Origin: Janthinobacterium psychrotolerans
GTDB lineage: Bacteria > Pseudomonadota > Gammaproteobacteria > Burkholderiales > Burkholderiaceae_D
Length of the DNA: 64,000 nt
Direction of reading: 5' to 3'
Assembly: GCF_001677885.1 (NCBI RefSeq)
Contig: NZ_LOCQ01000058.1
Span: 62,001 to 126,000, forward strand
The first letter of the stretch is position 1. Each line of letters starts with the position of its first letter. Positions 38,643 through 47,537 of the stretch are shown in pieces. A program made the position numbers and the translations under genes. Below the pieces are notes generated by a model, which saw only the letters and a list, made by a program, of their open reading frames with translations, had not been told where the DNA came from and ran no database searches.

Positions 38643-39983
38643 TCAGGCCAGCAAGCCATGCTGCCGCGCCAGCTTCAGCCAGCCCGGATATTCGGTCATC
38701 AGGAGATCATACAACTCGCCGTCGCTGTGCTCATCGGGCGAGCTGACGGAAAAGTAGTTGGCGTTGTCGACCAGGCGCCCCTGCAGTTCGTCGAGTTTTT
38801 CCAGAAAGGGGAAATCCGAGTCCGCAAAGGCGGCGAGGAATTTGCTTTTCGATTTGCGGCCCTTGCCGATGCCCATGAATTGCCAGAAGATCGGCTCGTT
38901 GCTGGACCAGCGCAACTGCTTTTCCGTTGTCGCCTGGTCGCTGGTGCCGCCGTCGGTGACGAACATGACGTAGACGGGCAGCTCGGCGCGCAAGGGGCGC
39001 GTACGCTCGCCGCCACGCGCGTCAGGGAAGTAGAATGCGCGGATCGCTTCCATGGCACGGCCGTAGCGCGTGTCGCCTTCGAGCGGATGATGGTCGATGG
39101 CGCGGCTGACATAGGTGGTGCAGTTGCGCAGGTCCATCGGATCGGGCTGGTGGACGTTCTTGCCGAACAGGAAAACGTCGATCTCGCCGTCGTCATCGAA
39201 CTTGCAGCCCAGCGCCAGGATGCGCTCGGCGAACTGCTGCACCAGGCCGTCGCGGTACAAGCGGCCCATGGAACCGGAAATATCGAGGCACAAACAGACC
39301 CTGGCGCGGTGTTCCGACAAACCCACTTTTTGCAGCGACACACCGGCCTGCTTGACCAGGCTCACCAGTTGCGGCGCTTCGCGCTCGACCCGCTTTTCCA
39401 GGTTGATCTTGGCTTGCACCACGGCGGACACAGCGGCAGGTACGGCGGCGGCCGGCGCCGCCTGGTCGACCTCGCCACCGAAATGGCGCACCAGCGCATC
39501 GAGGCCGCCATTGAAACCCTGCCCGACGGCCATGAAGCGCCATTGGCCATCCTTGCGGTACAGCTCGCCCAGCATGACGGCTTTTTCCTGCGCGAAGTCC
39601 TTGCCGGCAAAGGCGAAGCGGGCAAATTCGCGGCCACCCGCCTGCAGCCGCACATGGCCCGACTGCATCTGCGACATCACCGCGCCGCCGTCGATGCTGG
39701 CCGTCAGCACCACGCGATCGATGCTGGCCGGCAAGCGCGCCAGCTGGAAAGCAAACGCGGCGTTGTCGCCTTGCGTGCCCGGTTTGGCTTCCACGCCGCC
39801 GCAGGGCGTGCGCGGCTGATTGAAAAACGTCATGTAGCGCTCGTCGGACAGCTTGCCGGCGGCATCGATGCCGAAGCAGGCAAAGTCGAGCGCCAGGCCG
39901 TGAACATAGGCGCCAATTTCCAGCGCGCCATCGGCAGCGTGTTGCACCAGCGGCAGGCGCTGGCCCTTGGACAATGTTTCCAT
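38643..39983 (-). CDS. TerD-domain protein fused to a von Willebrand A domain (TerF/TerY-like)
   Basis: This 446-residue protein has an N-terminal TerD-type domain (about 1-180; KGQRLPL, FNQPRTPCG, LGELYRKDGQWRFMAVGQGFNGGL). It is joined to a C-terminal von Willebrand A domain with the metal site L-D-I-S-G-S-M near residue 235 and a second metal-contact threonine region FVTDGGTSDQ. TerD proteins bind calcium and take part in tellurite, phage or other chemical-stress responses. The vWA part may scaffold a complex. It is the last gene of the three-gene ter cluster, 19 bases after the TerA-like gene, with an AGGGAGAA ribosome-binding site. It has no signal peptide. Confidence 0.9.
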   Translation of the reverse strand: METLSKGQRLPLVQHAADGALEIGAYVHGLALDFACFGIDAAGKLSDERYMTFFNQPRTPCGGVEAKPGTQGDNAAFAFQLARLPASIDRVVLTASIDGGAVMSQMQSGHVRLQAGGREFARFAFAGKDFAQEKAVMLGELYRKDGQWRFMAVGQGFNGGLDALVRHFGGEVDQAAPAAAVPAAVSAVVQAKINLEKRVEREAPQLVSLVKQAGVSLQKVGLSEHRARVCLCLDISGSMGRLYRDGLVQQFAERILALGCKFDDDGEIDVFLFGKNVHQPDPMDLRNCTTYVSRAIDHHPLEGDTRYGRAMEAIRAFYFPDARGGERTRPLRAELPVYVMFVTDGGTSDQATTEKQLRWSSNEPIFWQFMGIGKGRKSKSKFLAAFADSDFPFLEKLDELQGRLVDNANYFSVSSPDEHSDGELYDLLMTEYPGWLKLARQHGLLA

Positions 39984-40002
39984 GCTGTTCTCCCTATTTC
40001 AC

Positions 40003-41253
40003 TCAAGCGATATAGCGGCGCGGATTGCCCGCGTTGTAGTCGTCCTCGTCTTCCTTGTCCTCGCCTTTGAAAACGGCCGGGCCGTCAAACGCCAGCTGCA
40101 AGGACTCGCCCTGCCAGCGCAGCCACGGCGTCGCCTCGCTGCCATCTTCGGAGGTTTTGCCCGACGGTTCGAGCACGATGCTGTCGGCGGACACGCGCGC
40201 CAGACCAATCACATAGGTATAGACATCGTCATCGCCGGCGGCACTCGAATCGCGGAAGTCAAACGCGCACTCGACCACCTGCTCGCCATACTCCATCACC
40301 ATTTTCGGGCGCATCGAGGCAACCGACACGGCGCCATTGGCCACGGCGGAATAGACGCTGAACACCAGGCCCACCGTGCCGCCATAGAACTGCGCCAGTG
40401 CGGGATTGACTTCGACAGTTTCCGTGGCCGGCTCGCGTCCGGTGGCGTTGGTCACGTCGCCCAGGTGGCGCACATAGGGCATGGCGTCGAAACTGCCCGA
40501 CTTTTCCGGCGCCTGGATGCAGCGCATGCGGCCGTCCGGCAACAAGATGCCGACCCGCAAGTCGAGGTCGTCGTTATCGTCGCTGCCATCGCCGTTGTCG
40601 ACCCAGGCGGCCTTGACGATCAGCTTTTTCGGCGCACCGGCGCCCTTGGCCAGCGACAATTTATGCGTCTGGCCAGGCTTGGTCAGCGAAATCTTCGACA
40701 GCGATATTTTTGGCGCCACCGGTTCGGCCACGGCCTGCGCCACCTCGCCGCCAAAGTGGCTGACCAGCGCGTCGAGCCCGCCATTGAAACCCTGGCCCAC
40801 GGCCATAAAGCGCCACTGCCCGTCCTTGCGGTAGAACTCGCCCAGCATCACCGCTTTTTCATCGGCGAAATCCTTGCCGCCATAGGCAAAGCGCGCCAGC
40901 TCGCGGCCGCCATCGAGCAGGCGCACATAGCCACTGCCCAGCTGCGACAAGGTGGCGGCGCCGTCGATGGCGGCCGTGATCACCAGCCGCTCGATGGCGG
41001 CCGGCAAGCGGTCCAGCTCGAAATGGAAACCGGCAGGGTCGCACGCCGGCGCCCGCACTTCCACCGCGCCGCACGGCGTGCGCGGCTGGTTGAAGAAGGT
41101 CATGTAGCGGTCGTCGGATAGTTTGCCCGCCGCATCGAGGCCGAAGCAGGCATAGTCGAGCGCCACGCCCTCGCCCGCAATACCGAGTTGCAAAACGTTG
41201 CCCGTGACTAGGCCGGCCAGCGCCAGGCGCTGCCCTTTGATCAGAGTGTCCAT
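40003..41253 (-). CDS. TerD/TerA-family stress protein with two domains
   Basis: This 416-residue protein has an N-terminal TerD-type domain very similar to that of the following TerD-vWA protein (MDTLIKGQRLAL, YMTFFNQPRTPCG, YRKDGQWRFMAVGQGFNGGLDALV), so the two genes are paralogous over about 180 residues. The C-terminal half (about 205-400) is a TerA-like domain with the acidic calcium-type loop DNGDGSDDNDDLDLRV. TerA-like proteins belong to the tellurite-resistance gene family. The start at 41251-41253 is chosen because a longer frame would overlap terD. No strong ribosome-binding site is visible. It is co-directional with terD (gap 68 bases). Confidence 0.88.
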   Translation of the reverse strand: MDTLIKGQRLALAGLVTGNVLQLGIAGEGVALDYACFGLDAAGKLSDDRYMTFFNQPRTPCGAVEVRAPACDPAGFHFELDRLPAAIERLVITAAIDGAATLSQLGSGYVRLLDGGRELARFAYGGKDFADEKAVMLGEFYRKDGQWRFMAVGQGFNGGLDALVSHFGGEVAQAVAEPVAPKISLSKISLTKPGQTHKLSLAKGAGAPKKLIVKAAWVDNGDGSDDNDDLDLRVGILLPDGRMRCIQAPEKSGSFDAMPYVRHLGDVTNATGREPATETVEVNPALAQFYGGTVGLVFSVYSAVANGAVSVASMRPKMVMEYGEQVVECAFDFRDSSAAGDDDVYTYVIGLARVSADSIVLEPSGKTSEDGSEATPWLRWQGESLQLAFDGPAVFKGEDKEDEDDYNAGNPRRYIA

Positions 41254-41321
41254 AAGCAGAATAGAGAGTGAAGAACGGGCGGGAACCGGGACGGCGCAGG
41301 CCATCCCGGCGAACTTACTGA

Positions 41322-41897
41322 TTATGCGTTGATACCGAACGATACGGCCAGAGGCCCCAGGCCGCCTTTGAAACCCTGGCCGATGGCCTTGAATTTCCAC
41401 TCGCTGCCGGCGCGGTAGATTTCACCGAAGATCATCGCCGCTTCGGTCGAGCCGTCTTCCGACAGATCGTAGCGGGCGATTTCCTGGCCGTTGTCGCCGT
41501 TCAGGCAGCGGATATAAGCCTTGCTGACCATGCCGAAGTTCTGCTTGCGGTTGTCCGCATCGTGAATGGTCACGGCGACGGCGATCTTGTCGATCTCGGC
41601 CGGCACGTTGGCCAGGTCGATGGCGACCTTTTCATCGTCGCCGTCGCCGCCGCCGGTGGTGTTGTCGCCAGCGTGCACGACGGAGCCGTCGCTCGATTTC
41701 AGGTTGTTATAGAAAATGAAGTCGGCATCGGAACGGGCCTTGCCGTCCGTTTTCAGCAGGAAGGCGCTGCCGTCCAGGTCGAACGCGGCGCCATCGGTGG
41801 CGCGCGGGTCCCAGCCCAGGCCGACCACGATTTTTTTCAGTCCCGGAGCTTCCTTGCTCAGGTTGACATTGCCGCCTTTTTGCAAACTGATCGCCAT
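41322..41897 (-). CDS. terD: TerD-family tellurite/stress resistance protein
   Basis: This is a 191-residue classic TerD-family protein. It begins [32 protein letters not shown] and contains [10 protein letters not shown], the [31 protein letters not shown] calcium-binding loop, [12 protein letters not shown] and the terminal [24 protein letters not shown]. Length and motifs match TerD/TerE; the symbol is given for the family member closest in form. AGAGGA lies before the ATG. It heads a three-gene minus-strand cluster lacking TerB, TerC and TerZ, which may work with ter genes elsewhere. Confidence 0.93.
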   Translation of the reverse strand: MAISLQKGGNVNLSKEAPGLKKIVVGLGWDPRATDGAAFDLDGSAFLLKTDGKARSDADFIFYNNLKSSDGSVVHAGDNTTGGGDGDDEKVAIDLANVPAEIDKIAVAVTIHDADNRKQNFGMVSKAYIRCLNGDNGQEIARYDLSEDGSTEAAMIFGEIYRAGSEWKFKAIGQGFKGGLGPLAVSFGINA

Positions 41898-42024
41898 GAT
41901 ATGTCCTCTATGATTAAGTCAGTGGATAAAGAGTGTGATGCCAATTCGGTAAGCGTCGCCAGCCTACCACAAAGTCCCTATGTGCCAGACGCGCACTATT
42001 GAAAATAATGCCATAAAGAAAAAG

Positions 42025-42825
42025 ATGATGGCGTCCTCTTCGGCAGCGCTCTTGCAAATGGCCGATAATACTTCTCCCTGCACCGCCGTTCCAGCCATGA
42101 CCGCACCGAATACCATCCCCCGCCTCGACCTGATTCCCGGCACCTTGTGCGATGCGCGCCTGTGGGCCAGACTGGAGCGCGAACTGGCCGGCCACGCCAG
42201 TGTCCACCATATTCCCCTGCAGCAAGCGGGCACGCGCCAGCAGATGCGGGACATGATCGCCGCGCTCAGCGCGCCGCAAGCGCACCTGGTCGGCTTTTCG
42301 CTGGGCGCCTACCTGGCGCTGGAGCATGCGGTCCGGCATCCTGAACGGATCGCCTCGCTGACGCTGATTGCGAACTCGGCGCGCGGCCTGGCGGAAGAAG
42401 AGATCGCCACGCGCAAGCGCGTGATTGCCCTGCTTGAGCGCAATACCTATGCCGGCATCACGCGCCAGCGCCTGCGCGAGCTGCTGCACCCGGCCCACCT
42501 GGAAGATGCCGCCATCACCGGCCTGATCAGACAGATGGCGCTGGACCTGGGCAAGGACGTGCTGCTGGCCCAGTTCGCCCAGACCTTCGACCGCCCCGAC
42601 CTGATGGACTGCCTGCCTGGCCTGCCCTTTCCGGTGCTGATTGTCGGCGCCGAGGGCGACCAGCTGGTAGCCAGTGCCGACCTGGTGGCGATGGCGCAGC
42701 AACTGCCGCGCGCCACCCTGCATCTGCTGCAGGCGCCCAGCGGCCATATGATCCCGCTCGAAGCACCTGCCGAACTGGCGTGCGCCATGCTCGCTTTCCT
42801 CAATCCGGCGCCATCTGGAGCGTGA
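42025..42825 (+). CDS. Alpha/beta-fold hydrolase
   Basis: This is an alpha/beta hydrolase of about 266 residues, with the conserved core beginning around TIPRLDLIPGTLCDARLW. The nucleophile elbow is GFSLGAYLALE (S in G-F-S-L-G), and a late catalytic histidine lies in APSGHMIPLEAP; the aspartate is probably in IVGAEGDQLVA. The start is uncertain: ATG at 42025 follows a purine-rich AAAGAAAAAG, ATG at 42058 and 42097 are alternatives, and the residues before 42097 are not conserved in style. It is divergent from terD and followed by folA. The substrate is unknown. Similar proteins are annotated as generic esterases or as 3-oxoadipate enol-lactonase-like, which is not supported by context. Confidence 0.85.
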   Translation: MMASSSAALLQMADNTSPCTAVPAMTAPNTIPRLDLIPGTLCDARLWARLERELAGHASVHHIPLQQAGTRQQMRDMIAALSAPQAHLVGFSLGAYLALEHAVRHPERIASLTLIANSARGLAEEEIATRKRVIALLERNTYAGITRQRLRELLHPAHLEDAAITGLIRQMALDLGKDVLLAQFAQTFDRPDLMDCLPGLPFPVLIVGAEGDQLVASADLVAMAQQLPRATLHLLQAPSGHMIPLEAPAELACAMLAFLNPAPSGA

Positions 42826-42878
42826 GGCCGATATCAACGATAATGGCAGGTATCGAGAACAGCAAAGTGATTGATTCA

Positions 42879-43364
42879 ATGAGCACACTGACCATTATTG
42901 TCGCCACCGACCAACAAGGCGGCATCGGCATCAACAACACCCTGCCGTGGAAGCTGCCGGAAGACCTGGCGCATTTCAAGCGTGTCACCACCGGCCACCC
43001 CATCATCATGGGCCGCAAGACGTTTGACTCGATCGGCCGGCCGCTGCCGAACCGCCGCAATATCGTGATCACGCGAAATAGCCAGTGGAGTCATGACGGC
43101 GTGGAAGCGGTCGGCTCGGTGCAGGAAGCAATCGCGCTGCTGGACGGCGCCCAAGGGTTTGTCATTGGCGGCGCAGAGATTTACCGGCAGTCGCTGGCGC
43201 TGACCGAAACACTGATTATCACGGAAATTGGCGGCACTTACGATTGCGACGCTTTTTTCCCCAAGCTGGACCAGGCCGAATGGCAGGAAACGGCGCGCGA
43301 GGCGCATGTTTCCAACGCTTCCGGCTTGCCGTATGCGTTAGTCACTTTGCAGCGCCAGCGTTGA
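42879..43364 (+). CDS. folA: Dihydrofolate reductase
   Basis: The enzyme reduces dihydrofolate to tetrahydrofolate with NADPH. The 161-residue product has the family's usual length: TIIVATDQQGGIGINNTLPWKLPEDLAHFKRVT with the active-site acidic residue, then GHPIIMGRKTFDSIGRPLPNRRNIVITR, FVIGGAEIYRQ and the EIGGTYDCDAFFP segment. The ATG at 42879 is chosen as it precedes the first conserved strand directly. An in-frame ATG at 42843 would add 12 residues. It is about 50 bases after the hydrolase gene. thyA is not adjacent. Confidence 0.95.
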   Translation: MSTLTIIVATDQQGGIGINNTLPWKLPEDLAHFKRVTTGHPIIMGRKTFDSIGRPLPNRRNIVITRNSQWSHDGVEAVGSVQEAIALLDGAQGFVIGGAEIYRQSLALTETLIITEIGGTYDCDAFFPKLDQAEWQETAREAHVSNASGLPYALVTLQRQR

Positions 43365-43541
43365 AAACGGGCTTTTTTCGCCGTCATACGCTGGTCACAC
43401 CATTCAGGCATGCTGGCGCGCACTGTGCGTAATTTCGTTACGATATTTTTTTCCCGCAGACGCCGCATTTCTGCGAGAATCCCGTTCTTATTTTTTTTCT
43501 GCGATTGCCTGGCAAACTGTTCCGCCGGCGGTCGCGCCCTA
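43365..43541. other. Leader region of the decarboxylase gene
   Basis: No independent gene is firmly supported here. The region is rich in T runs (43446-43452, 43491-43498) and in a CGCAGA...TCTGCG hairpin (43455-43475). A frame starting at 43410 runs to 43595, has four consecutive Arg codons and overlaps the decarboxylase ATG, so it is a candidate leader peptide. It is discussed as a finding rather than called as a gene. A promoter must lie here, but I cannot place it reliably. Confidence 0.35.
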
Positions 43542-43543
43542 GT

Positions 43544-43582
43544 CCGCCCCTCCACACAAGTCAGGGGCGGCTTGCTTTTTTG
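43544..43582 (+). promoter_or_regulatory. Terminator-like attenuator hairpin before the decarboxylase gene
   Basis: CCGCCCCT (43544-43551) and AGGGGCGG (43563-43570) form a perfect eight-base GC-rich stem with an eleven-base loop. It is followed by CTTGC and six T (43576-43581), the shape of an intrinsic terminator. It ends immediately before the GGAGA ribosome-binding site of the decarboxylase gene, so transcription would stop before the gene unless read through. It is too far from folA, with other structure between, to be simply the folA terminator, but that alternative cannot be excluded. Confidence 0.55.
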
Positions 43583-43591
43583 GAGACATGC

Positions 43592-45850
43592 ATGAAATTT
43601 CGTTTCCCCATCGTCATTATTGACGAGGATTTCCGTTCTGAAAATACGTCCGGCCTGGGCATTCGCGCCCTTGCCGCCGCAATGGAAAAAGAAGGCATGG
43701 AAGTGCTGGGCGTGACCAGCTACGGCGATCTGTCGCAATTTGCCCAGCAACAATCGCGTGCGTCGGCCTTTGTGCTGTCGATCGACGATGAAGAATTCGG
43801 CGCCGGCTCGGTCGAGGAAACCGACGAGGCGTTGAAATCCCTGCGCGCCTTTGTCGAAGAAATCCGCCACAAGAACGCCGATATTCCGATTTACCTGTAC
43901 GGCGAAACGCGCACCTCGCGCCATATCCCGAACGATATCCTGCGCGAACTGCACGGCTTTATCCATATGTTCGAAGATACGCCCGAGTTCGTCGCGCGCC
44001 ATATCATCCGCGAAGCGAAAAGCTATCTCGACGGCCTGTCGCCGCCGTTCTTCCGCGCGCTGGTGCACTACGCCAATGACGGCTCCTACTCGTGGCACTG
44101 CCCCGGTCACTCGGGCGGCGTGGCCTTCCTGAAGTCGCCGATCGGCCAGATGTTCCACCAGTTTTTTGGCGAAAACATGCTGCGCGCCGACGTCTGCAAC
44201 GCCGTCGAAGAGCTGGGCCAGCTGCTCGACCATACCGGCCCGGTCGCCGCATCGGAACGCAATGCGGCGCGCATCTTCAATGCCGACCATTGCTATTTCG
44301 TCACCAACGGCACCTCGACCTCGAACAAGATGGTGTGGCACTCGACGGTGGCGCCTGGCGACATCGTGGTGGTCGACCGCAATTGCCACAAATCGATCTT
44401 GCACTCGATCATCATGTGCGGCGCGATTCCCGTGTTCCTGATGCCGACGCGTAATCACCTCGGCATTATCGGCCCGATCCCGCTGGCTGAATTCACGCCG
44501 GAAAGCATTGCCCGCAAGATCGAGGCGAATCCGTTCGCGCGCGAAGCGAAGAACAAGAAGCCACGCATTCTCACCATCACGCAGTCAACCTACGACGGCG
44601 TGATCTACAACGTGGAAACCTTGCGCGAAATGTTGGATGGCAAGATCGACACCCTGCACTTCGACGAAGCATGGCTGCCGCACGCCACCTTCCACGATTT
44701 CTACAAGAACATGCACGCCATCGGCAAGGACCGTCCGCGCGCCAAGGAATCGATGATCTTCTCGACCCAGTCGACGCACAAATTGCTGGCCGGCCTGTCG
44801 CAGGCCTCGCAAATTCTGGTGCGCGAATCGGAACAGGTCAAGCTGGACCAGGACGCCTTCAACGAGGCCTACCTGATGCACACCTCGACCTCGCCGCAGT
44901 ATTCCATCATCGCCTCGTGCGACGTGGCCGCGGCCATGATGGAAGCGCCAGGCGGCACCGCGCTGGTGGAAGAATCGATCATGGAAGCGCTCGATTTCCG
45001 CCGCGCCATGAAAAAAATCGACCAGGAGTGGGGCCAGGACTGGTGGTTCCAGGTGTGGGGACCGGACAGTTTCAACGACGAAGGCATGGGCCAGCAGGAA
45101 GACTGGATGATACGCGCCGAGGACGACTGGCACGGCTTCGGCGATCTGGCTCCCGGCTTCAACATGCTCGACCCGATCAAGGCGACCATCGTCAACCCGG
45201 GCCTGTCGCTGGACGGCCAGTTCGGCGAGACCGGCATCCCGGCCTCGATCGTCACCAAATACCTGGCCGAACACGGCGTCATCATTGAAAAATGCGGCCT
45301 GTATTCGTTCTTTATCATGTTTACCATCGGCATTACCAAAGGCCGCTGGAACACCCTGCTGACCGCCTTGCAGCAGTTCAAGGACGACTACGACAAGAAC
45401 CAGCCGATGTGGCGCATCCTGCCGGAATTTGCGGCGGCCAACCCGCGCTATGAAAAAATGGGCCTGCGCGACCTGTGCCAGCAGATCCATGACTTCTACA
45501 AGGCCTATGACGTGGCCCGCCTGACGACGGAAATGTATCTGTCGGACATGATCCCGGCCATGAAGCCATCGGACGCGTTCGCCAAGATGGCGCACCGCGA
45601 AATCGAGCGCGTCGCCATCGACGAACTGGAAGGACGCATCACGTCGATCCTGCTGACGCCGTATCCACCGGGCATTCCGCTCTTGATCCCGGGCGAGCGC
45701 TTCAACAAGACCATCGTCGACTACCTGCGCTTCGCACGCGACTTCAACGAGCGCTTCCCCGGCTTCGAGACCGACGTGCACGGCCTGGTGAAACGTGAAG
45801 TCGATGGCAAGCGCGGTTACTTTGTCGACTGCGTGCGCCAGGACGATTAA
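43592..45850 (+). CDS. Arginine/lysine/ornithine decarboxylase, PLP-dependent
   Basis: This 752-residue decarboxylase of the large fold I group has an N-terminal response-regulator-like wing domain (about 1-130), the PLP domain and a C-terminal domain. The PLP lysine is Lys397 in STQSTHKLLAGLSQAS, and WHCPGHSGG, the TNGTSTSNKMVWHS motif and HFDEAWLPHATFH are diagnostic. Such enzymes make cadaverine, agmatine or putrescine and can serve acid resistance or polyamine synthesis. Which amino acid is used cannot be read from sequence. The start is set by GGAGA 6 bases upstream. A terminator-like hairpin lies before it, and a strong terminator lies after it. Confidence 0.95.
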   Translation: MKFRFPIVIIDEDFRSENTSGLGIRALAAAMEKEGMEVLGVTSYGDLSQFAQQQSRASAFVLSIDDEEFGAGSVEETDEALKSLRAFVEEIRHKNADIPIYLYGETRTSRHIPNDILRELHGFIHMFEDTPEFVARHIIREAKSYLDGLSPPFFRALVHYANDGSYSWHCPGHSGGVAFLKSPIGQMFHQFFGENMLRADVCNAVEELGQLLDHTGPVAASERNAARIFNADHCYFVTNGTSTSNKMVWHSTVAPGDIVVVDRNCHKSILHSIIMCGAIPVFLMPTRNHLGIIGPIPLAEFTPESIARKIEANPFAREAKNKKPRILTITQSTYDGVIYNVETLREMLDGKIDTLHFDEAWLPHATFHDFYKNMHAIGKDRPRAKESMIFSTQSTHKLLAGLSQASQILVRESEQVKLDQDAFNEAYLMHTSTSPQYSIIASCDVAAAMMEAPGGTALVEESIMEALDFRRAMKKIDQEWGQDWWFQVWGPDSFNDEGMGQQEDWMIRAEDDWHGFGDLAPGFNMLDPIKATIVNPGLSLDGQFGETGIPASIVTKYLAEHGVIIEKCGLYSFFIMFTIGITKGRWNTLLTALQQFKDDYDKNQPMWRILPEFAAANPRYEKMGLRDLCQQIHDFYKAYDVARLTTEMYLSDMIPAMKPSDAFAKMAHREIERVAIDELEGRITSILLTPYPPGIPLLIPGERFNKTIVDYLRFARDFNERFPGFETDVHGLVKREVDGKRGYFVDCVRQDD

Positions 45851-45870
45851 GTTTTATTGCGCCCCATTGA

Positions 45871-45904
45871 ACGCCGCCTGGATTGATGTCTGGCGGCGTT
45901 TTTC
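45871..45904 (+). terminator. Intrinsic terminator of the decarboxylase gene
   Basis: AACGCCGCC (45871-45879) pairs with GGCGGCGTT (45893-45901) around a 13-base loop and is followed by T residues (to 45904). It is 20 bases after the stop codon. Confidence 0.85.
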
Positions 45905-45992
45905 GTTTACGCCAGCCTGGACGCTTGCGGCAGACCAGCAGCCGCTTGCGCCGCCATAAAGCCGCCCGCTGGCACAGCGCTATAGTCGGCGG

Positions 45993-47126
45993 ATGTCCAT
46001 CCGCTCAGCCCTGTCGCCGTATTTTGAACTCTCGCGTGCCGAAACCGGTAGCGGCGCGGCGCTGCGGCCAATGGAAGGCCTGCGCGGGCTGGCCGTGCTG
46101 CTGGTGTTCCTGGTGCACTATGTCAGCCTGAGCGCACCCTGGCGCAGCGACGGCACAACGCTGGCGACCATCGCGAGCGGCCTGCATACGGTGGGCAATG
46201 CCGGCGTCGACCTGTTTTTCGTGCTGAGCGGCTATCTGATCTATGGCTCGCTGCTGGGGCGTCCGCAACCCCTGCGCCACTTCCTGCGCCGCCGCGTACG
46301 GCGCATCTATCCGGTCTATGCCTGCGTGTTTCTGATATATCTGTTGCTGTCGTGGGCGCTGCCGTCGCAAAACCGCATACCGGCGCCTTGGCCGGAGGCA
46401 CTGCGCTATATAGCCGGAAACTTTTTCCTGCTCACCGGTTTTGGCGCCACGCCGCCGTTCATCAGCGTGGCCTGGTCGCTCAGCTACGAAATGCTGTCCT
46501 ACCTCTTGATCGCCTTGCTGGTCGGCGCGCTGCGCCTGCGCTTGCGCAGCCGCCGCTGGCGCTGCCTGTTTTTCGCCTGCCTGGGGGCAGCGGCGGCGTT
46601 CGGCTTCGCCACCTTCGGCGGTCCGGCGCGCATGCTGTTGTTTATCGCCGGTATTTTTGTCCACGAGGCCATGGCAGGGCCCGTGCGTCATGTACCGGGC
46701 ACCCTGCTTGCCAGCGGCGCCGTGCTGGCGGCATGGACCATGCTGCTGTTACCGCTGGCGCTATGGCTGAAACTGGCCGCGCTGTGCGGCGCATTTTTCC
46801 TGCTGTGTTTCAGCTGCTTGCGGCAGCCGGACAGCCTGCTGGCGCAAGCCTTGTGCTGGACGCCGCTGCGCTGGCTGGGCAATATCAGCTACTCCTACTA
46901 CCTGATCCACGGCCTGGCGCTCAAGGCCGCCTTCATGGCGCTGGCGCTGCTGGTGGCGCCCCATCCCCATGGAGCGGGATTTTTCATGGTGATGCTGGCG
47001 CCCATGCTGGCGGCCACCTTGCCGCCGGCAGTGCTGCTGTATTTGCTGGTGGAGCGGCCCTGCTCGCTCGCGCCGGCGCCCGCCAACGCCTGCGTGCTGC
47101 CAGCCGCGCATGGGGCGCGTTCATAG
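45993..47126 (+). CDS. Acyltransferase 3 family membrane protein (OafA/YrhL type)
   Basis: This 377-residue integral membrane acyltransferase has ten or so helices. The N-terminal RPMEGLRGLAVLLVFLVHY has the family's Arg/Gly pattern and histidine, followed by GVDLFFVLSGYLI, FLRRRVRRIYPVY and the SVAWSLSYEMLSYLL segment. These enzymes transfer acyl groups from cytosolic acyl-CoA to surface glycans or other targets. The acceptor is unknown and no glycosyltransferase cluster is nearby. A GGCGG directly before ATG and a TATAGT 12 bases upstream hint at a very short leader. Confidence 0.9.
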   Translation: MSIRSALSPYFELSRAETGSGAALRPMEGLRGLAVLLVFLVHYVSLSAPWRSDGTTLATIASGLHTVGNAGVDLFFVLSGYLIYGSLLGRPQPLRHFLRRRVRRIYPVYACVFLIYLLLSWALPSQNRIPAPWPEALRYIAGNFFLLTGFGATPPFISVAWSLSYEMLSYLLIALLVGALRLRLRSRRWRCLFFACLGAAAAFGFATFGGPARMLLFIAGIFVHEAMAGPVRHVPGTLLASGAVLAAWTMLLLPLALWLKLAALCGAFFLLCFSCLRQPDSLLAQALCWTPLRWLGNISYSYYLIHGLALKAAFMALALLVAPHPHGAGFFMVMLAPMLAATLPPAVLLYLLVERPCSLAPAPANACVLPAAHGARS

Positions 47127-47537
47127 CCGATGATCACCGCCAGCGCCAGGGCCATCCCTACCGCGTGCCGCAGGGGTGGCGTGCCGGCAAAAATGCAAGT
47201 AAAAGTGACAATATTGCCAAAACAGGCTACGCGTATGGCGTAACGACCATGGTTTCCCGCGCAGCTGGTTTCGCTTCGTCATGAGCTTTTCCGACAACCT
47301 TTATCGAGAGAAATTTATACGTCTCGAATATGCGACACTTGCCGCCAAGAAATAAAAATATTTCTTATTTGCAAAATGAAAAGTGCATGCAACGAGCGCT
47401 CTTCTTCGCCAAAACACTCGCCATCCTCGTGCATCCCGAAAAATGGTCAAGACGAAAACATTAAATTGATGAGCCAAGGTATAGACACCAGGTTTTACAA
47501 TGTTTTGGTCATGAATCACTTGCACAACGGAAATGAA
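47127..47537. other. AT-rich promoter region of the DUF1800/DUF1501 genes
   Basis: No gene is supported in these 411 bases. The part 47290-47510 is clearly AT-richer than the surrounding coding DNA. It has an inverted repeat TCGAGA (47304-47309) with TCTCGA (47322-47327), and a hairpin AAGAAAT (47347-47353) with ATTTCTT (47360-47366). Such AT-rich islands often bind nucleoid proteins (H-NS/MvaT type) and silence downstream genes. I cannot place a transcription start. A frame from 47376 is in phase with the lipoprotein gene but has a poor N-terminus. Confidence 0.45.

Noticed and set aside
38385..40070. Open frame of 561 codons opposite the TerD-vWA gene
   Set aside because: Antisense shadow; the opposite strand encodes TerD and vWA motifs.
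43410..43595. Frame starting before the decarboxylase as a protein-coding gene
   Set aside because: No good ribosome-binding site and no conserved features. Kept only as a possible leader peptide in the findings.
45981..45986. TATAGT directly before the acyltransferase start as evidence for a leaderless gene
   Set aside because: There is no -35 match and GGCGG lies before the ATG, so the evidence is weaker than at wrbA.
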